NCBI GenBank assembly: GCA_016282855.1 | Contig: JAEELT010000015.1 | Span: 1-57,274 of the forward strand | Direction: 5' to 3' | DNA: 57,274 nt | Source: Clostridiaceae bacterium | GTDB taxonomy: Bacteria; Bacillota; Clostridia; Oscillospirales; Acutalibacteraceae | Part shown: positions 14,577 to 23,371 of the stretch, one piece after another | How positions within the stretch are numbered: position 1 is the first letter of the stretch | Layout of the letters: the number at the start of each line of letters is the position of its first letter | The notes under the pieces: model-generated | Told to the model about the DNA's origin: nothing | The model's database searches: none | What the model saw: only the letters and a program-made list of their open reading frames with translations | Program-made: the position numbers and the translations under genes

Positions 14577-16106
14577 ATGTTTGCCCGCATAAACAGTATG
14601 GGCCTTTTCGGGCTTGAAAGCTATATGGTAGGTGTCGAGGTGGATTTCGGCACCGGTCTTTCACGGGTGGATGTTGTTGGGCTTCCCGACCTTGCCGTTA
14701 ATGAGAGTAAAAACAGAGTTCGCTCCGCTATGAAAAACAGCGGCTACACCTTCCCTCAGGGCAGGGTGACCGTGAACCTCTCACCCGGTGACATACGTAA
14801 AGAAGGCTCCCTTTATGACCTGCCTATTTTTATTGCCCTGCTAAAAGCGGGGCACCAGCTCGAGGCAGAGCTTGACGATTACGCCTTCATAGGCGAGCTG
14901 TCGCTTGACGGGCTTGTGCGCCATGTGAAGGGCGCTCTCTCAATGGTCATAAGAGCGCGCGAGAGCGGAATCAAAAAAGTTATTGTACCCGCTGCGAACG
15001 CCTGCGAAAGCTCCGTGGTTGAGGGCATAGAGGTATATGCTGTTGAAAACGTCAGGCAGGTGGTTGACCATCTTACCGGCGCCTGCCCTCTTGAAAGGGC
15101 GGTCTATGACCCGGCACTCGAAACCGCGGCCGCCGTTCCTCTGCCCGATTTCAGAGATGTAATGGGTCAGCAGGAGGCGAGATACGCGCTTGAGATTGCC
15201 GCGGCAGGCGGTCACAATATTCTTATGGTCGGCCCTCCCGGCTCGGGCAAGAGTATGCTTGCCAAGCGCCTGCCGTCCATACTGCCGGATATGACTTTTG
15301 AAGAGTCGCTGTGTACTACCGAGATTTACTCGGTTGCGGGCGCGCTGCCGTCGGGAGTTTCTCTTATAAGAAACAGGCCTTTCAGGTCGCCGCATCATAC
15401 GGTGTCGCCTGCCGGTCTTTCGGGCGGAGGAGTTATACCGAGGCCGGGCGAAATTTCGCTTGCACACAACGGAGTGCTTTTCCTCGACGAGTTTCCGGAG
15501 TTTTCAAGGCAGTCGATGGAGGTGCTGCGTCAGCCGATAGAGGATAACAAAATCACTATTTCCAGGGTGAACGCTTCCGTCACCTATCCCTGCTCGGCTA
15601 TGATAGTCTGCGCCATGAATCCCTGCCCCTGCGGCTACTACGGCCATCCGAAGAGGCAGTGTACCTGCCCCGCGGGAGCGGCGCAGAGATACCTTGCAAA
15701 AATCTCCGGGCCTATGCTTGACAGGATAGATATTCATATTGAAGTGCCTCCCGTTGATTTTGAGAAGCTGTCTTCCAAAGTGCAGGGCGAGTGCTCCGCT
15801 GATATAAAAAAGAGGGTGAACGCCGCGCGTAAGATTCAGCAGGAACGCCTCGCAGGCACGGGAATAACCTGCAACGCAAAAATGGATTCCGCCATGACGA
15901 AGCTCTACTGCAACCCGACACCCAAGGCGATGGTGCTGCTCGAGCAGGTGTTTGAGCGGCTTGATTTCTCGGCGAGAGCTTATGACAAAGTGCTCAAGGT
16001 CGCCAGAACAATCGCGGACCTTGAGGGCAGCGAAGCTATTGAGGCGCCTCACATTGCGCAGGCTGTGCAGTTCAGAAGCCTTGACCGAAAACTGTGGCAC
16101 TCGTAA
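14577..16106 (+). CDS. YifB/ComM-family Mg-chelatase-like AAA+ ATPase
   Basis: This 509-residue AAA+ protein has an N-terminal Lon-protease-like ChlI domain (about 1-170), a Walker A motif GPPGSGKS from residue 219, a Walker B region VLFLDEFPEF, the zinc-type cysteine cluster CAMNPCPCGYYG...CTC, and the C-terminal Mg-chelatase domain. ComM from this family is a hexameric branch-migration helicase acting in transformation; many homologues have no tested role. The ATG at 14577 lies 6 bases after GGAGGT. Confidence 0.92.
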   Translation: MFARINSMGLFGLESYMVGVEVDFGTGLSRVDVVGLPDLAVNESKNRVRSAMKNSGYTFPQGRVTVNLSPGDIRKEGSLYDLPIFIALLKAGHQLEAELDDYAFIGELSLDGLVRHVKGALSMVIRARESGIKKVIVPAANACESSVVEGIEVYAVENVRQVVDHLTGACPLERAVYDPALETAAAVPLPDFRDVMGQQEARYALEIAAAGGHNILMVGPPGSGKSMLAKRLPSILPDMTFEESLCTTEIYSVAGALPSGVSLIRNRPFRSPHHTVSPAGLSGGGVIPRPGEISLAHNGVLFLDEFPEFSRQSMEVLRQPIEDNKITISRVNASVTYPCSAMIVCAMNPCPCGYYGHPKRQCTCPAGAAQRYLAKISGPMLDRIDIHIEVPPVDFEKLSSKVQGECSADIKKRVNAARKIQQERLAGTGITCNAKMDSAMTKLYCNPTPKAMVLLEQVFERLDFSARAYDKVLKVARTIADLEGSEAIEAPHIAQAVQFRSLDRKLWHS

Positions 16107-16202
16107 AATAAATGTGAATTATTCCGCGCCGGATTGCATTTACGGCTTTATAATGATAAAATAACATAGTTAATAAATCCCCGTAAAGAAAGGGTGAAAC
16201 CG

Positions 16203-17750
16203 TTGATAAAAGAAGAATTTGACCCTAACGCAACCGAAATAATCGACGAAAACGGCGTTTTATCGGAAGACATTATTGACCCCTCCGAAGAGACGGCTGT
16301 GCAGTCTGACGGTGAAACAGAGCAGGAAGCTGCCGACGCTCCTGAAGAAACAGGCAAAGTCCTCTGCCCGAGATGCGGTGAACGCAACACTTCAAAAGGG
16401 CACGAATTCTGCTACCGCTGCGAGGAGGCACTCAGCCGCACACGTCTGCCGGTAACAGGCATAATTGCGGCGGTAATAGCTCTCGCTGCATCCGTATTCT
16501 GTTTCGTTGTGGTTTCGCTTGACGCTTCCCCCGCTGTTCAGGCAGTCAAGGGCGACATAGCTATGGCTGACAATAATGTTTATGCCGCTTATGACGCTTA
16601 TAACAAGGTTGATACCGCCGCCAAGGAAATAGCCGGAATCATCGGCGAAAAATCCCCGCTCAACAACTTTGTCAAGAGCGGTCTCGGTCTCAAGCTCAGG
16701 ATATTCAAGGCAATAGCCGGCAACTATAATCCGCTTCTCACCTATCAGAGAAGAGACTCAATTTTCGGCGATTCGCTCAATGAAAAATATCTTGAAAAAG
16801 ACAAGGATTACCGCCTTGCCAAAGAGCACTATGAGCGCTTTGAGAGCACCTATAAAATACTCCAGGAGCCCATCGATATGATGGAGCAGTCCGACGACAA
16901 CTCCCGTGAAAACGGCGAAACCATTCTCGCGCTTATCGAAGAAAAGCGCGGGCAGGAAGGCGTGGACGATGTTATACTTGATTTCTTCATTTACAATGTT
17001 TATGCCTTTTATGATTTTGACAAGGAAGAACTGCTTGACAGCCTGAAGAAGCTTGATGAAGACGCCGATAAAACGGGGCTTGATTATTCCTGGCTTTACT
17101 ATAAGGAGTACGTGAAGGTACTCATATCAATGAATAAGCCCGATGAGGCAATGAAGTATATAGATGTGCTTGCCGAAAAAGATATCAGCGCTTATGACCC
17201 CGTTTTATACAAGATGCAGGCTTATCTTCTCAAAGGTGACAAGGACTCAGCGAAGAAGCTGGTGGAGGAATACCGCGAAAACAACAAGACTCAGGATAAC
17301 AAGGACTCCGACTCAAGCTACAGCCTGCTTATCAATATGGCAAGGGTAGAAGGGGATTACGATAAAGCTACGGCTCTTATCAAGGAGGCTCAGGAGATTT
17401 ATTCAACAGTGCCTGAGTACAACCGTCAGGTTGCCCTGATATATCTTGCGCAGGGTAAGTATGACGAGGCTTATGAAGCGGCTTACGCCTGTGAGCAGAT
17501 GGCGTATTATCTTGCCAGCTATTACGGAGAGACCGATTATTACACCTCCAATATGCTTATGACCACGGTTTATCTCTCGGCTAAGCTCTGTGAAAAATAC
17601 GGTGAGAAAAACACCGAAAACATTGAGCACCTTCAGGAAGTTATCGATTCGTTTGAAACGGTTACCTGGGACAAGGAAATCACCGATATAGTTGAAGGTA
17701 AAGCGGATGTCAAGGATTATCTTACGAAGGGAGTGTGTGACTTTATATGA
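16203..17750 (+). CDS. Membrane protein with N-terminal zinc ribbon and TPR-like repeats
   Basis: This protein of about 515 residues has an acidic N-terminus, a CPRC...CYRC zinc ribbon near residues 57-77, one transmembrane helix at about 85-107, and then more than 380 residues of helical TPR-like pairs on the far side of the membrane. The likely start is TTG at 16203, 8 bases after GAAAGGG; the in-frame GTG at 16194 overlaps that site. The stop overlaps the next start by 4 bases, so the two products are made together and probably interact. The function is unknown; such ribbon-TM-TPR layouts suggest a scaffold. Confidence 0.82.
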   Translation: MIKEEFDPNATEIIDENGVLSEDIIDPSEETAVQSDGETEQEAADAPEETGKVLCPRCGERNTSKGHEFCYRCEEALSRTRLPVTGIIAAVIALAASVFCFVVVSLDASPAVQAVKGDIAMADNNVYAAYDAYNKVDTAAKEIAGIIGEKSPLNNFVKSGLGLKLRIFKAIAGNYNPLLTYQRRDSIFGDSLNEKYLEKDKDYRLAKEHYERFESTYKILQEPIDMMEQSDDNSRENGETILALIEEKRGQEGVDDVILDFFIYNVYAFYDFDKEELLDSLKKLDEDADKTGLDYSWLYYKEYVKVLISMNKPDEAMKYIDVLAEKDISAYDPVLYKMQAYLLKGDKDSAKKLVEEYRENNKTQDNKDSDSSYSLLINMARVEGDYDKATALIKEAQEIYSTVPEYNRQVALIYLAQGKYDEAYEAAYACEQMAYYLASYYGETDYYTSNMLMTTVYLSAKLCEKYGEKNTENIEHLQEVIDSFETVTWDKEITDIVEGKADVKDYLTKGVCDFI

Positions 17751-18310
17751 GAATTCTTTATGTAATCACTAAATTCATACTTTTCCCCGGAGCGTATCTC
17801 AGAGGTTTCTGGGAGCACCTCACCTGCCGCATACTCAAGCTTATGGTGGAGCCGGGCGGCTACCTCAGGCCCGATGAAGCGTGCGGCCATGTGGAGCATT
17901 CCCTTGCAAAAAGCCAGTTTGCCGCCTACCTTATTTCAACGGGTCCGGGCTTTATGAATTTCAATATGGGCCTGTTTTTCTTCCTCTTCGGGTTTGTCAA
18001 TATCAAAACTCTCGGCATTACTTTTTATGACGGCGCAGTGCTTTACATAGTTTATGTTATCGCTATGTATATCGGCATTTCAATGCTGAACTGCCTTTTC
18101 CCTCTCACAGAGGATATACTCAATTTCTGGGAAATTGCTTACGGAAAGTCAGAGGACAAGTCAATTATCCGCAAAGCGGCCGACGGCGTGGGCAAGGTGC
18201 TCGGGTTCCCCTTTGCCCTGATTACCCGCGCAGGTGCTTTCCTCGAGAAAAACTGCATAATCTTTATCCTTTGGGTCGCGTTTATCGTGTGGCAGTTTAT
18301 AATCGCGTAA
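17747..18310 (+). CDS. Membrane protein, possibly an inactive M50-like metalloprotease relative
   Basis: This 187-residue protein has about four to five hydrophobic segments. The pattern LFPGAYLRGFWEH, then GHVEH, then ISTGPGFMNFNMGL follows the layout of membrane metalloprotease relatives (PG..(H)E..H, GYV.H, PFF(V)N), but the HExxH site is replaced by RGFWE. If this alignment is right the protein cannot cleave in the usual way. It is translationally coupled to the zinc-ribbon/TPR protein (ATGA overlap) and followed by a terminator. The relationship is my inference; without it this is simply an unknown membrane protein. Confidence 0.7.
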   Translation: MRILYVITKFILFPGAYLRGFWEHLTCRILKLMVEPGGYLRPDEACGHVEHSLAKSQFAAYLISTGPGFMNFNMGLFFFLFGFVNIKTLGITFYDGAVLYIVYVIAMYIGISMLNCLFPLTEDILNFWEIAYGKSEDKSIIRKAADGVGKVLGFPFALITRAGAFLEKNCIIFILWVAFIVWQFIIA

Positions 18311-18341
18311 GAGCCGGAATTGATAATTAAATAATAACCTG

Positions 18342-18382
18342 AAACGGTACGCGGATTGATAAATCCGTGTACCGTTTTATTT
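18342..18382 (+). terminator. Terminator-like hairpin
   Basis: A 16-bp stem (18342-18357 with 18362-18377, one G-T pair) with loop GATA and a short T-rich tail follows the membrane-protein pair. Confidence 0.75.
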
Positions 18383-18458
18383 ATCCATGCGCGAGAGAAA
18401 TTATAATTCTTTTCGGACATATTGGCTGATTTGTGCGACATTTTGCCTTTTTTGACTG

Positions 18459-18493
18459 TTGACTTATAATAATTAAACACTATAATTATATAA
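18459..18493 (+). promoter_or_regulatory. Promoter of the LCAT-like hydrolase
   Basis: TTGACT at 18459-18464 and TATAAT at 18481-18486 are 16 bases apart. The -10 box is part of TATAATTATATAA (18481-18493), which also occurs at the GH5 promoter (9551-9563). Confidence 0.65.
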
Positions 18494-18541
18494 CCAAACG
18501 AAAACTTGCTTGTTCTTACAATGCTTTTACGGAGATATTTT

Positions 18542-20161
18542 ATGAAAGTTCTTAAAAAAATAATATGCCCGGTGCTTGCGCTGATGCTTACATTATCGTC
18601 GGCTGTTGTTTTCGCGGATAAAGCCTGCGCGGTTTATCCGAGTGACATACCCATTATTTACATTCACGGTGAGGGCTCACCCATAGGCACATTCGATGAA
18701 AACGGCGAGTTTCACCAGGTTTCAAATATGGCGGTTGATACCGAAAAAATTACAGCTCTTCTTTCCGATAACAAGGAAATGCTCATGAAATCGTTTGTCA
18801 CTCAGGATTGGTCCGATTTCTGCGTTCTTATAGAGGATTTCATGGTGGATTCTTTCGGGGCAATGGCTCTCGGGCCCGACGGCTTCCCCGTTGACGATAC
18901 CGTCAGTATTATGAAATGCACTGAGGAGTTTGTTACTGGCAGATACAACTGCGATGACAACTCTCTCAACAAATATTATTTCTGGTATGACTGGCGCCTT
19001 GACCCTACGGATAATATGCAGCGCCTTCACGATTACGCAGATCTGATTCTCAAGGTTACGGGCAGCAGTAAGTACGCCGTAATCGGCAGATGCGAGGGCG
19101 CCTGCCTTGCGCTGACTTACTGGGAAACCTATCACGACCCACGAATCAGCGACCTGATTTTTTATGCCTCTGCCGCGCAGGGTGCAATCCCCGTGGGTGA
19201 GGCTTTCAGCGGAAGCTTATATGTTGACCCGGATTCTGTTGAAAGATTTGTCTATGAAGCGGACCTTGATATCAATTATGAGCTGACAGACGATATCACC
19301 TTTACCACTCAGACGCTCAACACAATACTGAAAATCGCCAGCGATATGTACGGCCTTGATTATGCCTGCTGGGCGGTAAACAATGTATATCAGCAGATTT
19401 ACGACACCGTTACTCCATACGCACTGAAAAAGACCTTTGCCACCTTCCCCGGTTTCTGGGCGATGTGCGAGGATCAGTATTATGAAAAAGCAAAGGATGT
19501 TTTGTTTGCCGGCGAAGAGGATTATTATAAAGCATTTATCGAAAAGATAGATAATTATCATTACAATATAATGAACCGTGCTCAGGATATAATCAAAAAC
19601 GCCGCCGAAAGCGGAGTGGAAGTGTCAAATGTTGTGAAATACGGCTTCCAGAGCTATCCACTGTCAAAGGATTCCGATATACAGTCGGACCAGATGTGCC
19701 GCGTTGATTTAGCAGGTTTCGGCACCACCTGCACAAAAATAGGCGAAACTATCCCCGGCGAGCAGATACACCAGGCTATTATAAGCGGAAATGTGAAGCA
19801 CATATCGCCCGATATGGCAATTGACGCCTCAACATCCATACTGAAAGACACCACCTGGTATGTAAAAAACATAAAGCATCAGAATTTCACTGATGCGATG
19901 AACGAATTATTCTTTGAAATCGTCAGAACACCGGGTATGACGGTGCGTACAAATCCCGATTATCCGCAGTTTCTTTTCTATGAACCCGACAGCGACACTT
20001 TCCATCCTTATAATATTGAGGAGGATAAAACGGATTCGGATGATTTCAACGAGGAAAACAGCAACAGCTTTGCCCGCAAAATCAAACCTCTGTTCAGAAT
20101 TCTGTTCAGAATACTGACTTTCATCACCAGGATGTTTACCCTTCCCGCCAGAGTCAAATAA
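18542..20161 (+). CDS. Secreted LCAT-like alpha/beta hydrolase with a cysteine nucleophile
   Basis: This is a 539-residue protein with a signal peptide (about residues 1-30). IYIHGEGSP forms the oxyanion region, and FWYDWRLDP followed by LHDYADLI is the hallmark of lecithin:cholesterol-acyltransferase-like lipases. The nucleophile elbow reads IGRCEGAC, so Cys184 stands where Ser is expected in GxSxG. Candidate acid and base residues are Asp424 or Asp428 and His446. The substrate could be a lipid ester or a wall component. The ATG at 18542 follows GGAG by 7 bases. A basic helical tail ends the protein. It is a single gene with its own promoter. Confidence 0.78.
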   Translation: MKVLKKIICPVLALMLTLSSAVVFADKACAVYPSDIPIIYIHGEGSPIGTFDENGEFHQVSNMAVDTEKITALLSDNKEMLMKSFVTQDWSDFCVLIEDFMVDSFGAMALGPDGFPVDDTVSIMKCTEEFVTGRYNCDDNSLNKYYFWYDWRLDPTDNMQRLHDYADLILKVTGSSKYAVIGRCEGACLALTYWETYHDPRISDLIFYASAAQGAIPVGEAFSGSLYVDPDSVERFVYEADLDINYELTDDITFTTQTLNTILKIASDMYGLDYACWAVNNVYQQIYDTVTPYALKKTFATFPGFWAMCEDQYYEKAKDVLFAGEEDYYKAFIEKIDNYHYNIMNRAQDIIKNAAESGVEVSNVVKYGFQSYPLSKDSDIQSDQMCRVDLAGFGTTCTKIGETIPGEQIHQAIISGNVKHISPDMAIDASTSILKDTTWYVKNIKHQNFTDAMNELFFEIVRTPGMTVRTNPDYPQFLFYEPDSDTFHPYNIEEDKTDSDDFNEENSNSFARKIKPLFRILFRILTFITRMFTLPARVK

Positions 20162-20172
20162 AACGTTTATTA

Positions 20173-20204
20173 AAGCGGCTCACCCATTGCCGGGTGAGCC
20201 GCTT
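20173..20204. repeat. Hairpin without a T-run
   Basis: AAGCGGCTCACCC (20173-20185) pairs with GGGTGAGCCGCTT (20192-20204). No T-run follows on the plus strand. It may stabilise the 3' end of the upstream transcript next to the terminator at 20215-20255. Confidence 0.6.
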
Positions 20205-20214
20205 GGCTTATGAT

Positions 20215-20255
20215 AAAAAACACCGGCACAGCTACGCTGTGCCGGTACTTTTTTT
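20215..20255. terminator. Bidirectional Rho-independent terminator
   Basis: ACCGGCACAGC (20222-20232) pairs with GCTGTGCCGGT (20236-20246). Seven T residues follow on the plus strand (20249-20255) and an A-run at 20215-20220 provides Ts on the minus strand. It serves both the hydrolase and rpsU. Confidence 0.9.
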
Positions 20256-20272
20256 GTTGAGATTCACGCTGA

Positions 20273-20449
20273 TTATTTATACTTTCTCTTGCGTGCTGCC
20301 TCTGACTTTAATTTCTTTTTTACAGAGGGCTTCTCGTAGTGTTCTCTTTTACGAACTTCCTGGATGACGCCGTCTCTTGAAGTCTGTCTCTTGAATCTTC
20401 TGAGTGCGCTCTCGAGGGATTCGCCTTCCTTAACCTTTACGGTGCTCAA
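20273..20449 (-). CDS. rpsU: 30S ribosomal protein S21
   Basis: This 58-residue basic protein has the S21 signature: [17 protein letters not shown], then [16 protein letters not shown] and a lysine/arginine-rich tail. It is a component of the small subunit platform. The start is TTG at 20449, giving the family's usual MSTV N-terminus, with GGGAG 8 bases upstream; the in-frame GTG at 20458 overlaps that site. It has its own consensus promoter (20530-20502) although it lies just downstream of leuS. Confidence 0.95.
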   Translation of the reverse strand: MSTVKVKEGESLESALRRFKRQTSRDGVIQEVRKREHYEKPSVKKKLKSEAARKRKYK

Positions 20450-20501
20450 TATATTCACTCCCTTCTTGTATCACAGGGATTTTTCCCGATTATTCCGGTA
20501 C

Positions 20502-20530
20502 ATTATACTAAAATATCCGGCTGATGTCAA
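20502..20530 (-). promoter_or_regulatory. Consensus sigma-A promoter of rpsU
   Basis: On the minus strand TTGACA (20530-20525) and TATAAT (20507-20502) match the consensus perfectly at 17-base spacing. It sits between the leuS stop and rpsU. Confidence 0.93.
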
Positions 20531-20538
20531 CTGTTTTT

Positions 20539-22953
20539 TTACGCGGGTTTTACGACTATATTAACAAGCCTGCCCTTGACGTAAAGCTCTTTGACTATGC
20601 TCATTCCTTCAAGCGCCGCGGCGACTTTTTCGCTTCCCTTGGCGGCGGCTATTGCGTCTTCGGCTGAAATATCCGAAGGAAGCATAATCTTATCCTTGAT
20701 TTTTCCGTTTACCTGAACAGCTATCTCAACCTCATCGTCAACGCATTTGCTCTCATCGTATGAGGGCCACTGAGTCTGGTTGAGCATGCCCTCAAAGCCC
20801 GCAACCTGCCATACTTCTTCAGTCACATGAGGCACAAACGGATTAAGCAGGGTTATAAATGTTCTCAGCTCGGCGCGGGTGATGCTGCCTTTGTCATAAA
20901 TCTGATTGAGCAGAGTCATCATTGCAGCGATTGCGGTGTTATACTTGAGGGTCTCAATATCCTCAGAAACCTTTTTGACCGCCTTGTGCATGCTGCTTTC
21001 AAGCTCGGGGGAGTATTCGTCTGAATCGGTGAGAATATCGCACAGGCCGTATATTCTGTCCACAAAACGTTTGCATCCCTTTACGGCGCTCTCGCTCCAC
21101 GGCGCGGCCTTTTCATAGTCGCCCATAAACAGCACATATGACCTGAGAACATCGGCTCCGTAGATGTCAACCACTTCGTTCGGGTCAACGACATTGCCCT
21201 TGGATTTGCTCATTTTGTCACCGTCGGGGCCGAGAATCAGGCCCTGAGCGGTCCTCTTTGCGTACGGCTCGGGTACGGGCACTTCGCCGAGGTCATAGAG
21301 GAATTTATACCAGAATCTTGAATAGATAAGGTGCCTTGTAACGTGCTCCATACCGCCGTTGTACCAGTCAACCGGCATCCAGTATTTAAGCTTGTCTTTG
21401 CCGGCGAATGCCTCAGTGTTGTGCGGGTCAATATATCTGAGGAAATACCAGGACGAGCCTGCCCACTGGGGCATGGTGTCGGTTTCTCTCCTCGCGTCGC
21501 CGCCGCACTTGGGGCATTTGCAGTTGACAAAGGAGTCAATTTTAGCAAGCGGGCTTTCGCCGTCTGTGCCCGGCTCAAAGTTTTCAACCGGGGGAAGGCG
21601 CAGAGGCAACTCATCATAGGGCACCGCTACCATACCGCAATGCGGGCAGTGAACGATGGGAATGGGTTCACCCCAGTATCTCTGACGGTTGAACGCCCAG
21701 TCATTCATTTTGTACTGAACGCCCTTTTCGCCAAGGCCCTTTTCCTGAAGATAGGCAGCCATCTTCTCAATGGAATCCTTCTTGTTTGTAAGGCCGTTGA
21801 GGAAGGAGCTGTTGACCATTTCGCCGTCTCCGGTGTAGGCTTCTTTTTCAATATCGCCGCCCTTTATGACTTCGATAATGTCTATGCCGAATTTTTTTGC
21901 GAATTCATAGTCTCTCTGATCGTGGGCAGGCACCGCCATAATGGCGCCTGTACCGTAGCCCATCATAACATAGTCGGAAATGTAAACGGGGATCTCTTTT
22001 CCGTTTACGGGGTTCACGGCGCTGAAGCCGTCAAGCTTGACTCCGGTCTTGTCCTTGACAAGCTGTGTTCTCTCAAAAGCGGATTTCTTTGAGCAGAAGT
22101 CTCTGTATTTTTCAACCTCGTCCATGTTGGCAATTTTGCCGCTGTATTTGTCAATAAGAGGATGCTCCGGAGCCATAACCATAAATGTGACGCCGAAGAG
22201 TGTGTCCGGTCTGGTGGTGTAAATACGCAGCTTTTCATCTGTGCCGGTAACGGTGAAGTTTACAAAGGCGCCTGTTGAGCGGCCTATCCAGTTTTCCTGC
22301 TGGAGTTTTATATTAGGCAGGTAATCAACGTCCTTGAGACCTTCAAGGAGTTTGTCGGCATATTCCGTTATGCGCAGGTACCACACATCCTTGCTCTTTT
22401 GCACGATGTCGCTGTGGCAGATGTCGCACTTGCCGCCCTGAGAGTCCTCATTGCTGAGCACAACCTTGCAGCTCGGGCAGTAATTCACAAGAGTCTTGTC
22501 ACGGAACGCAAGGCCGTTTTCGAACATTTTGAGGAAAATCCACTGTGTCCATTTGTAGTAATCCTCTTCCGTTGTGTCAATCACTCTTGACCAGTCAAAC
22601 GAAAAGCCCACGCGGCGAAGCTGCGAGGTGAACTTCTCTATGTTCATATCCGTGACTTTGCGCGGATGAATGCCTGTTTTTATGGCATAGTTTTCGGTCG
22701 GAAGGCCGAAAGCGTCAAATCCGATGGGGAAAAGAACATTGTAGCCCTGCAGCCTTCTTTTTCTTGAAACAACCTCAAGGCCTGAGTACGCTTTTATATG
22801 ACCCACGTGCATGCCCGCTCCGCTCGGATAGGGAAACTCCACAAGAGCGTAAAACTTGGGCTTGTCTGAGTTATCCTGCGCCTCAAAGGTTTTGTTTTTA
22901 TCCCAGATATCCTGCCACTTTTTTTCTGTGGCTTTAAAATCATACTGTGCCAT
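20539..22953 (-). CDS. leuS: Leucyl-tRNA synthetase
   Basis: This 804-residue class I synthetase charges tRNA-Leu. The HIGH-type motif HVGH is at residues 49-52, the CP1 editing domain carries TTRPDTLFG, zinc-type CPSC/CDIC and CPHC/CPKC pairs are present, and KMSKS lies near residue 579. A C-terminal anticodon-binding domain follows. The length fits the bacterial alpha subunit fused form. AAAGGA precedes the ATG. There are only 37 bases between it and rsfS, so it is co-transcribed with the upstream genes and has no room for a T-box leader. Confidence 0.97.
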   Translation of the reverse strand: MAQYDFKATEKKWQDIWDKNKTFEAQDNSDKPKFYALVEFPYPSGAGMHVGHIKAYSGLEVVSRKRRLQGYNVLFPIGFDAFGLPTENYAIKTGIHPRKVTDMNIEKFTSQLRRVGFSFDWSRVIDTTEEDYYKWTQWIFLKMFENGLAFRDKTLVNYCPSCKVVLSNEDSQGGKCDICHSDIVQKSKDVWYLRITEYADKLLEGLKDVDYLPNIKLQQENWIGRSTGAFVNFTVTGTDEKLRIYTTRPDTLFGVTFMVMAPEHPLIDKYSGKIANMDEVEKYRDFCSKKSAFERTQLVKDKTGVKLDGFSAVNPVNGKEIPVYISDYVMMGYGTGAIMAVPAHDQRDYEFAKKFGIDIIEVIKGGDIEKEAYTGDGEMVNSSFLNGLTNKKDSIEKMAAYLQEKGLGEKGVQYKMNDWAFNRQRYWGEPIPIVHCPHCGMVAVPYDELPLRLPPVENFEPGTDGESPLAKIDSFVNCKCPKCGGDARRETDTMPQWAGSSWYFLRYIDPHNTEAFAGKDKLKYWMPVDWYNGGMEHVTRHLIYSRFWYKFLYDLGEVPVPEPYAKRTAQGLILGPDGDKMSKSKGNVVDPNEVVDIYGADVLRSYVLFMGDYEKAAPWSESAVKGCKRFVDRIYGLCDILTDSDEYSPELESSMHKAVKKVSEDIETLKYNTAIAAMMTLLNQIYDKGSITRAELRTFITLLNPFVPHVTEEVWQVAGFEGMLNQTQWPSYDESKCVDDEVEIAVQVNGKIKDKIMLPSDISAEDAIAAAKGSEKVAAALEGMSIVKELYVKGRLVNIVVKPA

Positions 22954-22990
22954 TGCAATATCCTTTCAATTCAACTTTATTGAAATTTAA

Positions 22991-23353
22991 TCAGTCTGCT
23001 GTGATAACGTCTGATAAATCGAGCCTGCTCGCGTCGGTCCACAGGCGCTCAAGGTTGTAGTATTCTCTGCTCTCGGCATCAAAGATATGCACAAGCACGG
23101 TGCCATAGTCAATAAGAATCCAGCCGGTGGCTCTGCCCTCAATATGGTCGGGTTCGATATTCATACGCTTTTTGATTTCGTACTCCACCTCTTCGGCAAG
23201 TGACTTCGTATGAGTGCTTGATGTGCCGTTTGCAATGATGAAGATATCGGAAACGATTGTCACCTCTTCTGTTTCTATGGCGACAATGTCAACTGCTTTC
23301 TTCTCATCAAGAACCTTTGCTATTTCTCTTGCGAGAGCTTTGGGGTCTGTCAT
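22991..23353 (-). CDS. rsfS: Ribosomal silencing factor RsfS
   Basis: This 120-residue protein of the Iojap/RsfS family binds ribosomal protein uL14 and blocks subunit joining under starvation. Characteristic stretches are DIVAIETEEVTIVSDIFIIANG, IEGRATGWILIDYG and YYNLERLW. AGGAGA precedes the ATG. It lies between nadD/yqeK and leuS, the conserved nadD-yqeK-rsfS order of Bacillota. Confidence 0.95.
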   Translation of the reverse strand: MTDPKALAREIAKVLDEKKAVDIVAIETEEVTIVSDIFIIANGTSSTHTKSLAEEVEYEIKKRMNIEPDHIEGRATGWILIDYGTVLVHIFDAESREYYNLERLWTDASRLDLSDVITAD

Positions 23354-23371
23354 ATATCATTCTCCTCTTTG

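Noticed and set aside
18506-18541. Upstream start (18506) for the LCAT-like hydrolase
   Set aside because: It would add 12 residues before the signal peptide and lacks a site; GGAG is correctly placed for 18542.
21331-22092. Plus-strand frame of 253 codons opposite leuS
   Set aside because: Antisense to the editing domain of leuS; no domain and no ribosome binding site.
22954-22990. T-box leader for leuS
   Set aside because: Only 37 bases separate rsfS and leuS, far too short, and no T-box sequence is present there.
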